Source: Chloroflexota bacterium
Lineage (GTDB): Bacteria; Chloroflexota; Dehalococcoidia; Lucifugimonadales; VXLM01
Reading direction: 5' to 3'
NCBI GenBank assembly: GCA_026713145.1
Contig: JAPOPA010000396.1
Location: 1-32,756, forward strand
DNA length: 32,756 bases
Part shown: piece after piece, positions 23,604-29,796 of the stretch
Position numbering within the stretch: position 1 is the first letter of the stretch
Layout of the letters: the number at the start of each line of letters is the position of its first letter
Program-made: the position numbers and the translations under genes
The notes under the pieces: model-generated
What the model saw: the letters and a program-made list of their open reading frames with translations, nothing else
The model's database searches: none
Told to the model about the DNA's origin: nothing

Positions 23604-23837
23604 TCAGATTAGACGTGCCCACATCGTCACCGGACGGATCAACTCCTGCTCCGTGAACGCCTCTCTCGGATCGGAGGCAAGTCTCAGGGCATCGTACTTC
23701 TGTCGAACGGCCTCCCGGAACGACTCGAACTCCTGTCGCGCCGCCACGGACGCCGACCACTCCGGAGTCGCACGTATACCCTCTTCCAAGAAGTACTCGG
23801 TGAACAGCTGGCCCTGCACGTAGACGACCCTCCCCAA
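23604..23837 (-). pseudogene. Remnant of the N-terminus of a type IIG restriction-modification / N-6 DNA methylase gene
   Basis: The minus-strand frame reads VYVQGQLFTEYFLEEGIRAT, PEW, then FESFREAVRQKYDAL and EAFTEQELIRPV before it drifts into unrelated codons and stops at 23604. The order 'LF-EFL-EGI--T-EW ... F--FR ... TE-(E/D)LI-PVL--LGW' is what I know from the first ~90 residues of Eco57I-like type IIG enzymes, which are about 1,000 residues long. Only this stub remains, with homology ending at the point where LGW should follow. The start is unclear; a TTG at 23837 is possible. It lies among repeats, consistent with decay of a defence island. Confidence 0.5.
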
Positions 23838-23889
23838 TTGCGCCGCATTGTACCCCGCTTCCCCACAAACCGACTAGGCGCTTTATCCC

Positions 23890-23965
23890 CTCTCCCGTCC
23901 TGGGAGAGAGCTTGCCCCGTACCCCGATACGGGGGCGAGAGGCCAGCCCCGTACTTGATACGGGG
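23890..23965. repeat. Cluster of three hairpins: CTCTCCC/GGGAGAG and two CCCCGTA/TACGGGG
   Basis: CTCTCCC (23890-23896) pairs with GGGAGAG (23902-23908). CCCCGTA (23915-23921) pairs with TACGGGG (23928-23934), and a second CCCCGTA (23947-23953) pairs with TACGGGG (23959-23965). The last two units are near-tandem. Such arrays are typical REP/BIME-like intergenic elements. Confidence 0.75.
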
Positions 23966-24033
23966 GTGAGGGTCAGATCCCCCCACTTGACACACCAGAA
24001 CATCCGTGCCATCATGTATACATGCGACCAATA

Positions 24034-24281
24034 CAGTCAACCGAAAGACCTCCGCTCCCATCAAAGAGCGAAAGAGGGCAAATGTCTCAAAATGTCCCGC
24101 AATGTCCCTCAAATTCGAAGGCTCTAGGAGATGGCAACCCACCGGAAGCCAAGCGTTCAGTCAACCGGAATACCTCCGCTCCCATCAAAGAGCGAAAGAG
24201 GCCAAATGTCCCAGAATGTCCCGAAATGTCCCGAAATGTCCCTCAAATTCGAAGGCTCTAGCAGGTGGAAGCCTGCCGGAA
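24034..24281. repeat. Tandem direct duplication of about 124 bp
   Basis: CAGTCAACC at 24034 and again at 24158 start two near-identical copies. Both contain CCTCCGCTCCCATCAAAGAG, then AATGTCCC-type units, then CCTCAAATTCGAAGGCTCTA. The second copy has one extra 10-base AATGTCCCGA unit. Copy boundaries on the right are approximate because the ends have diverged. Confidence 0.8.
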
Positions 24282-24352
24282 GACCGTCGGCCCGCCCGCC
24301 GTCTCCTCACCCGCACCCACCACGGCATGACCACCATAACTTGACCATAATG

Positions 24353-24389
24353 AGCAAAATGCAACAAAATGCAACGCTATGCAACAAAT
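24353..24389. repeat. 10-base-period repeat (AAAATGCAAC type)
   Basis: About three consecutive 10-base units: AAAATGCAAC, AAAATGCAAC, GCTATGCAAC. The period equals one DNA helical turn. A related 10-base period (AATGTCCCGA) lies 100 bp upstream. Confidence 0.65.
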
Positions 24390-24493
24390 CCTCGAAAACT
24401 CCCGCCCTGTAGCGACCCCGTGCCGGTCGCACCCCTTTCACCTATCTCCAACTCTCTGCGCCCTCCGCCCCCTCAGCGGTGAGACCTCTTATC

Positions 24494-24516
24494 CCCTCTC
24501 CCGTCCTGGGAGAGGG
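24494..24516. repeat. Hairpin repeat CCCTCTCCC / GGGAGAGGG
   Basis: A perfect 9-bp inverted repeat around GTCCT, followed by CTAGGGTGAGGG. This is the common form of a REP-like element; the core and loop match the hairpin at 23890. Confidence 0.8.
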
Positions 24517-24554
24517 CTAGGGTGAGGGCAACACTCTCTCCACCACTCTCCGTC

Positions 24555-24668
24555 CCCCTTACGCCTGAACGGCGACTTCCGCCCGAACGGCGAGTTCCCC
24601 TTCCGCCCGAACGGCGAGTTCCCCTTAGGCCCGAATGGCGAGTTCCCCTTAAGCCCGAACGGCGAGTT
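24555..24668. repeat. 24-bp minisatellite, five copies, overlapping the end of the aminotransferase gene
   Basis: Units of the form CCCCTTCCGCCCGAACGG plus CGAGTT run from 24555 to 24668. The second unit lacks the first 6 bases, and two units carry single changes. The aminotransferase stop codon (24649-24651) and its last codons (ELAVRA) lie in the rightmost unit. Confidence 0.85.
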
Positions 24669-25815
24669 CCGACAGCACGTCGACAAGATTGTCGACCTCC
24701 TCTTCCAGGACGAAATAGGGTATCGACACCCGTAGCTCATCGTCCCTGCCGCTCACGAGGATGCGGTGCTCCTCCCACAGTCGGTCCGTGAGATCGCGTC
24801 CGTCTATGCCAACGCCGAAGGTCGAAATCCCCGTGCTGCGGACGGGGTCCATCGGCGTCCTCAGCGTGAAGCCGGGCACGTCCGTCAGTCGCCGGCGAAG
24901 ATGGTCCGCCAACTCCCAGCTGCGCCTCGCGATGTTCTCGATGCCAACCTCCTCCGCCATCCCAATCGCCGTCGACAGCGAGCCGAATACCGCCTTGTCC
25001 CTCGTCCCGAACTCGAACTTCGCCGCCGTCGTGAGAGGCTCGAACTCATAGGTGTCCTGGTCCCATGTCTCGGCGCTGCTCGCCCCGATCCACGTGATCT
25101 CCAGGTCGTCCAGCCTGTCCGCGTCGACGTACAGGAACCCCGTCCCCTGCGGCGCCAGCAGCCACTTGTGCCCGCACCCTGAGTAGAAATCGCACCCCAG
25201 CGCCTTCACGTCGACCGGTATGAGCCCCACCGCGTGCGCCCCGTCCAGCAGCACGGGCACGCCATGCCTGTGCGCCGCGTCCGCCACTTCGCGTGACGGC
25301 AGCACGAACCCCGTCCGCGTGGAGACGTGGCTCAGGCACAGCAGCTTCGTGCGCGGCGTGATCAGCTCGTCCAGCCGCTCCACGATCCCCTCCGTCTCGT
25401 ACGGCGCAAGCGGAAGCTGCCGCACCACGACCCCCCGCCTCTTAGCGAGATTCATCCACGGCAGCGACCCTGCCGGATGCTCCTCGTCGGTCACGATCAC
25501 CTCGTCCCCCGGCTCCCAGTCGATGCCGGTCGCGACTATGTTGATTCCCTCGGACACGTGCCGCGTCAGCGCGATCTCGTCGGTCGATGCCCCCAGCAGC
25601 CGCGCCACGTCGACCCGCGCCCCCTCGTACACCCGCTCGATCTCCTCCATCACCTCCTTCGCCAGCATGCCGCGCTCCTCGATATACCGCGCCATCCGCA
25701 CGACCTCGTCCGTCACCGGCGTCGGCTTCGGTCCGTAACTCATGTTCAGGTAACTGCAGTGCCTCAGTCCGGGAATCCGGCTTCGAATCTCATCGATGTT
25801 CACGTGAAACTCCAT
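24649..25815 (-). CDS. Class V aminotransferase (cysteine-desulfurase/isopenicillin-epimerase-like fold)
   Basis: From the ATG at 25815 the protein has 388 residues. It is a PLP enzyme: DGAHAVG (D191, H194, cofactor ring and phosphate contacts), SGCGHKWLLAPQGTGFLYV with Schiff-base K217, and TRHVSEGINIVATGI (84-98) as the phosphate loop region. No reactive Cys loop of a NifS/SufS type is evident, so it is more likely a transaminase, epimerase-like or kynureninase-like member than a desulfurase. No clear Shine-Dalgarno site precedes the ATG. The C-terminal codons and stop are made by the first unit of a 24-bp minisatellite, so the original end may have been altered. No partner gene is adjacent. 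Confidence 0.88.
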   Translation of the reverse strand: MEFHVNIDEIRSRIPGLRHCSYLNMSYGPKPTPVTDEVVRMARYIEERGMLAKEVMEEIERVYEGARVDVARLLGASTDEIALTRHVSEGINIVATGIDWEPGDEVIVTDEEHPAGSLPWMNLAKRRGVVVRQLPLAPYETEGIVERLDELITPRTKLLCLSHVSTRTGFVLPSREVADAAHRHGVPVLLDGAHAVGLIPVDVKALGCDFYSGCGHKWLLAPQGTGFLYVDADRLDDLEITWIGASSAETWDQDTYEFEPLTTAAKFEFGTRDKAVFGSLSTAIGMAEEVGIENIARRSWELADHLRRRLTDVPGFTLRTPMDPVRSTGISTFGVGIDGRDLTDRLWEEHRILVSGRDDELRVSIPYFVLEEEVDNLVDVLSELAVRA

Positions 25816-25923
25816 TGGGGAAGAAAGTAGTGCGTAGTGTGTAGTGAGCGCCCAATCCGGCGGCAGACATTGAAGCACAAGCGCCCGCCCCTAGCAACGC
25901 GGCCCCTTCTCCTCTCTCACACC

Positions 25924-25951
25924 AGCACCAAGCACCCAGCACCAAGCACCC
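25924..25951 (+). repeat. Two tandem 14-bp units AGCACCAAGCACCC; 20-bp dispersed repeat, copy 2
   Basis: Two exact 14-base units in tandem. The first 20 bases are identical to the reverse complement of 5204-5223. It lies upstream of the MFS promoter. Confidence 0.8.
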
Positions 25952-25958
25952 AGAACCC

Positions 25959-25987
25959 GTGACGTCCGCCCATTCCTGACGTATAAT
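25959..25987 (+). promoter_or_regulatory. Promoter of the MFS transporter gene
   Basis: A perfect TATAAT (25982-25987) with GTGACG (25959-25964, four of six -35 bases) 17 bases upstream. The in-frame ATG at 25986 overlaps the -10 box and cannot be in a message from this promoter; transcription from about 25994 supports the ATG at 26025. Confidence 0.6.
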
Positions 25988-26024
25988 GCACGCGCCTTCT
26001 CAGGAGCCTTCCACCGACCCGTCC

Positions 26025-27266
26025 ATGAACCCCGAGGAAACCAAGCAGGACATCACGCGCGGTCGCGCCTACATGGCTGCAGCCATCATGGTCGGTCACA
26101 TGATGAAGCACCTGTACAACTCCGGCTTTTCTAAGCTCATCCTCCCCGAAATCAAGGTCGAACTCGGCCTCAGCTTCGCCCGGTTTGGCTGGCTGGGGTC
26201 GGCGCAGGCCCTCGCGTGGTGGCTCGCCACGATGCTCGGAGGCTACCTCGGCGACCGCTTCACCGGCCGGACCGCCATCTTCCTCGGCCTGACCATGGTG
26301 CTCATCGGCTTCTCGCAGCTCGTCGTCGGATTCGTGAACAACTACTGGATACTCCTGGCCTCCATGCTGCTCATCGGCGGCGCGCCCGCAATGTTCCACC
26401 CCTTCGCAATCGGAGAGCTGTCCCGGCGGTTCCCCGACCGGCGTGGTTTCGCCGTCTCCCTCCACGGCATGGGCGGAATGTCCGGCGAGGTCCTCGGCCC
26501 CCTGATCGTCGCTGCAGTCCTCGGCTTCCTGATGTGGCGCGACATCCTCAAACTCAGCTTCTTCCCGGCCATACTCATCGGGTTCACCCTCTGGATCGTC
26601 CTGCGCTCACTCCCCCGCATGAAGTCCCAGGCGGCATCGCGGAAAGAGTACTTCGTCTCCATGGGCGCCCTCCTCCGCAACCCGATGCTCATGCTCCTCG
26701 TCGCCTCGACCGCCATCCGCGGAGTCGGCGAGAGCGCCGTCGAGGGCTTCCTCCCCGTCTACCTCAAGGAGACTCTCGAGTTCTCCGACCGCAACATCGC
26801 GCTGGTGTTCTCCGGAGCGCAGGTGGTCGGGCTTATCTCCCAGCCGGTCATGGGCTTCCTCTCCGACCGTGTGGGAAGAAAAGCCGTGCTCGTAACGGCC
26901 ACCGCCAGCCTCGGAGTCCTCTCCCTGCTGCTCAGTGTGGCTGATCCCATCATCCAGGTGGTCATCATCATACTGGCGAAGGGCGCCTTCAAGTTCTCGC
27001 TGCACCACATCTTCATTGCGGCGGCTATCGACACTTCAAAGGGAGAGGCGCAGTCCACCGTCACTTCATTCATGTACGGCGCGGGCCTGCTGGGGATCTT
27101 CTCTCCAGCCGTCGCGGGCGCGATATCCGACGCCTACGGCATCCACGCCGCATTCGTCTTCGGAGGAGTCCTCACGCTCGTGGCGCTGGCAGTGCTCGTC
27201 CGCTACCGCGCTCCTGCTCCCGGCTCCTTGGAGGAAGCTGCCGAGTCCGCTAACGACCGATCATGA
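26025..27266 (+). CDS. Major facilitator superfamily transporter
   Basis: From the ATG at 26025 the protein has 413 residues and about 12 membrane helices in two halves. The loop between helices 2 and 3 carries GYLGDRFTGRTAI, the MFS motif A (GxxxDRxGRR-like), repeated in the second half as GFLSDRVGRKAV. MFS carriers move small solutes by symport, antiport or uniport. The substrate is not evident. The longer form starting at ATG 25986 adds 13 hydrophilic residues but begins inside the promoter. It converges with the M24 peptidase gene with a 17-base overlap. Confidence 0.9.
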   Translation: MNPEETKQDITRGRAYMAAAIMVGHMMKHLYNSGFSKLILPEIKVELGLSFARFGWLGSAQALAWWLATMLGGYLGDRFTGRTAIFLGLTMVLIGFSQLVVGFVNNYWILLASMLLIGGAPAMFHPFAIGELSRRFPDRRGFAVSLHGMGGMSGEVLGPLIVAAVLGFLMWRDILKLSFFPAILIGFTLWIVLRSLPRMKSQAASRKEYFVSMGALLRNPMLMLLVASTAIRGVGESAVEGFLPVYLKETLEFSDRNIALVFSGAQVVGLISQPVMGFLSDRVGRKAVLVTATASLGVLSLLLSVADPIIQVVIIILAKGAFKFSLHHIFIAAAIDTSKGEAQSTVTSFMYGAGLLGIFSPAVAGAISDAYGIHAAFVFGGVLTLVALAVLVRYRAPAPGSLEEAAESANDRS

Positions 27267-28440
27267 CCGGCTCGCGCTGAATCGCAGTCGTCACGACCGG
27301 CCCGTCCTCCGAGATGTACACGTCGATCTCCGAACGGACGCCGAACCTGCCCGGCAGGTAGATGCCCGGCTCGACCGACGTGGCTATTCCCGGCATGAGC
27401 CTCCGCGTGTCGTGGGTCTCCCAGCTGTCGAGATTGACGGCGTTGCCGTGCACCTCGCGCCCGATACTGTGCCCCAGCCGGTGACTGAACCGCTCCCCGT
27501 ATCCGGCGTCGGCCACGTGGTCGCGAGCAACCTTGTCGATCTCCCAGCCCTGCGGTCTGCGAACCTGCTCGAAGTGCCCGGCGATCGCGGCCACCGCCGC
27601 GTCACGGGCGCCGACGACGACCTCGAACACCTCCCGATGCTCCGACGGGACGGCATCCCCAACATACCCCGTCCAAGTGATGTCGGCGTACATGTTTTCA
27701 TCACCCTCCATCCGCGCCCACAGGTCAATCAGCACCCAGTCGCCCTGTGCGATGACGTGCGAGTTCTCCGGAGTCGGGTCGAAATGCGGGTCGGCCCCGT
27801 GCTCGTTCACCGCGACGACCGGGCCGTCCGGCGCTTCCATCCCCTCGTCCCGGAATCGCGACCGGATGAACTCCGCCACGTCGTACTCGGTTGGGCCCAA
27901 GTTGAGCCGCTCGCCGATATACCGGAAGGCGTCTTGAACGATGGTATCCAGCCTGCCCGCTGCTTCCCTGTGGGAGACCAGGTCCGCCGCGCTCCATCGC
28001 TGCGTGGCGTACTGCACGGTGTCCGCCGAAGAGACCACCTCCACTCCCAGTCCCCTCACCATCTCGACCGTGCCCGCGTCCACCCACGACACCCGCGGAA
28101 GCGCCCCCTCGGGCGAGTACTCCATGGCGACGGCCCGCGCCCCACGCAACAGGTCGCGCAACCGGTCCCGCATCTGCATCCGGCTCACCCACAGCACCGT
28201 CTCGATGTCCAAATGACCGAAACGCCCCTGATCAACATACGACACCAGCAACCTCGGACTACCAGAGACGGGCACCCACAGCCAGCACGGCCGCGTCACA
28301 TTCGCAATCGCCCCAACCGTATCCGCAAAGATGGGGTTCATCCCCCTATAGTCATACAGCAGCCACCCATCGATCTCCTCCGACGACAGGTGCTCCCGTG
28401 CGTTGCGGAGCTTGGTGGCTAGGGGGTGTGGGGAGGTCAT
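27250..28440 (-). CDS. M24-family metallopeptidase (Xaa-Pro aminopeptidase/creatinase-like)
   Basis: A 396-residue protein with an N-terminal creatinase-like domain and a C-terminal pita-bread catalytic domain. Five expected metal ligands are present in order: D239 (VLIDLWAR), D253 (YADITWTG), H324 (RLGHSIG), E357 (SVEPGIY) and E371 (RSEIDVY). Members cleave Xaa-Pro bonds or hydrolyse creatine-like amides. No signal peptide, so cytoplasmic peptide or amide turnover is likely. It starts 6 bases after the stop of the TIR-like gene on the same strand; this is probably a secondary arrangement created by insertion of the TIR-like gene. Start codon is ATG at 28440. Confidence 0.93.
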   Translation of the reverse strand: MTSPHPLATKLRNAREHLSSEEIDGWLLYDYRGMNPIFADTVGAIANVTRPCWLWVPVSGSPRLLVSYVDQGRFGHLDIETVLWVSRMQMRDRLRDLLRGARAVAMEYSPEGALPRVSWVDAGTVEMVRGLGVEVVSSADTVQYATQRWSAADLVSHREAAGRLDTIVQDAFRYIGERLNLGPTEYDVAEFIRSRFRDEGMEAPDGPVVAVNEHGADPHFDPTPENSHVIAQGDWVLIDLWARMEGDENMYADITWTGYVGDAVPSEHREVFEVVVGARDAAVAAIAGHFEQVRRPQGWEIDKVARDHVADAGYGERFSHRLGHSIGREVHGNAVNLDSWETHDTRRLMPGIATSVEPGIYLPGRFGVRSEIDVYISEDGPVVTTAIQREPVMIGR

Positions 28441-28446
28441 CGGTGA

Positions 28447-29691
28447 CTACTTGCTTTTAATTGAGTCTGCGGCCTCAAACCCCTCACGCGTCACTCGGAA
28501 AACCTGACCTTTGCCTGTCTCGTCATTCACAAACCCAGAGTCAACGAGTTCAGAAAGGGCGCCTTTCCACATTGCTTCTAGGCGCGCGTTGCCACTCTCG
28601 CCGAATTCCTTACCGTGAGTTTGAATGCTCATACCCCCGAATGTGCGTGCTGTACCTATCGCCCCATCACTGTCTTTCGCCGCTTCCTTCAATAGCACGA
28701 TAGCCTCATCCGAGATTCCTGAGGTCGCGGCAACGGACACTTCCGAATCTGCTATTGATGTATGGTTGGAGGATGATTGAATAGACTCTTGCAGGGCAGA
28801 CTCGAAGTCGCCAGCCGTGTGCCAGTCAGTCCCTTCCAAGTTCACAGGACAACCCGCCGCCTCTAACCGTTGAGCTAACTCTTGCCGCCGTTTGGAACTA
28901 CCGTCAAGTCGAATTGTGTGACGGCCCGCAACGTCACTGAATGGACGCAATGTGCCAAGCTCCACAAGAACCGTTCGGTCTTCCGAGCGGCCCATAGCCA
29001 TTCCTGCTTCAAACAGAACGTTTGGTCTTGCCTGCCCAGTCAGCTCAATCTCATACGGAGGCTCGTCGTCACCCCATAGATGCTCTTGGAGTCTTGCTTC
29101 ATCGTCAGGTGTATGGAGAACTACCACAGCATGTGCCGTCGAGAAGGCCACGTCCAAAATCTCTCCTATATAGGGCAAGGGCTTGCCCGTGGCCTGAACA
29201 GCTTCCGACCATTCAAGGGGTTGAAGACCAATCGCCCTAATGAATACAAACAAAGCATCCCTAGCAGCCGAGTTTCTACCATGAACGACGAATACTCTTC
29301 GAGTGTCTGCCGCCGGAACAGGTCGACTCACGTTTTCGCCTGATTCAACCAACCTTGAGCCTGAGGGCCCCGCTATGAACTCGTCTGTAACGTCCATGCC
29401 TTCATCTTCAAAGGCATGTGATGGGTTCGAATAAGACATAGCCTTCAATACATACTGGATACGATGCAACAGTGATGGGTTTGAAGTAGGCACCTTTGTT
29501 CTTTTGATGTTTATGCTCCATATGTCATCAGGAGCTATTATCCTCCCATCGAGCACTATATGCTCCCGGTTCCGATACGGAGATACGACAACCCGTTCGA
29601 GGTAGTCAAGAGTTAGTTTGTATCTGAACTCCGTCGGGTCAAGCCTGTCCTTGAACCGTATACGGACGTTGTACAAGTTTTCTTTTGTCAT
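28447..29691 (-). CDS. TIR-like (PF10137-type) predicted nucleotide-binding protein, candidate NADase defence effector
   Basis: A 414-residue protein starting after a GGGAGG site. Residues 1-125 are an unrecognised beta-rich N-terminal region. Residues about 131-295 are the TIR-like domain of 'predicted nucleotide-binding' proteins: RRVFVVHGRNSAARDALFVF (131-150), AVVVLHTPDDEA (188-199), RPNVLFEAGMAMGR (222-235) with a probable catalytic E228. The related PCTIR domains act as NAD-degrading effectors in CBASS. Residues about 326-414 look like a winged helix (SDEAIVLLKEAAK ... ALSELVDSGFV ... FRVTREGFEAAD). No cyclic-nucleotide synthase, Thoeris or Argonaute partner is seen next to it. The gene is AT-richer than its neighbours. 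Defence function is inferred. Confidence 0.8.
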   Translation of the reverse strand: MTKENLYNVRIRFKDRLDPTEFRYKLTLDYLERVVVSPYRNREHIVLDGRIIAPDDIWSINIKRTKVPTSNPSLLHRIQYVLKAMSYSNPSHAFEDEGMDVTDEFIAGPSGSRLVESGENVSRPVPAADTRRVFVVHGRNSAARDALFVFIRAIGLQPLEWSEAVQATGKPLPYIGEILDVAFSTAHAVVVLHTPDDEARLQEHLWGDDEPPYEIELTGQARPNVLFEAGMAMGRSEDRTVLVELGTLRPFSDVAGRHTIRLDGSSKRRQELAQRLEAAGCPVNLEGTDWHTAGDFESALQESIQSSSNHTSIADSEVSVAATSGISDEAIVLLKEAAKDSDGAIGTARTFGGMSIQTHGKEFGESGNARLEAMWKGALSELVDSGFVNDETGKGQVFRVTREGFEAADSIKSK

Positions 29692-29776
29692 CGCACCTCC
29701 CTCTCGCGGTCAACAGACGTAGAACACTGACGCCTCAATTGATTGTACCCCCAACTCGGTTCTCGCGCGAACGCTT

Positions 29777-29785
29777 TGATACAAT
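29777..29785 (+). promoter_or_regulatory. Extended -10 promoter of the acyl-CoA synthetase gene
   Basis: TGATACAAT fits the extended -10 form TGnTATAAT with one mismatch, and no -35 box is evident. Transcription would begin near 29792, only about 5 bases before the ATG at 29797, so the leader is almost absent. Confidence 0.5.
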
Positions 29786-29796
29786 GCACCTTCACC

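Larger units (their letters stand above)
23838..24493. other. Gene-free, repeat-rich stretch
   Basis: About 650 bp without a believable gene: frames here are short, rich in Pro/Ser/Arg and driven by repeats. It contains REP-like hairpins (23890-23965), a 124-bp direct duplication (from 24034) and 10-base-period motifs, each listed separately. The stretch 24391-24490 shows nothing recognisable. Confidence 0.65.

Noticed and set aside
24022-24412. Short frames with repeated CPxMSxNVP-like peptides
   Set aside because: The peptides are just the 10-base repeat read in three frames. There is no ribosome site, and the copies differ by non-triplet lengths.
24555-24668. Possible CRISPR array
   Set aside because: The 24-bp units follow each other directly with no unique spacers between them, and no cas genes are present.
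26935-28422. Long open frame (495 codons) on the plus strand
   Set aside because: It runs antisense to the M24 peptidase and out of frame through the MFS gene. Its translation is rich in His/Pro/Arg/Asp without domains, while the peptidase has all five metal ligands on the other strand.
28447-29691. Calling the TIR-like protein part of a CBASS or Thoeris operon
   Set aside because: No cyclase, second TIR or ancillary gene is adjacent; neighbours are a peptidase and an acyl-CoA synthetase.
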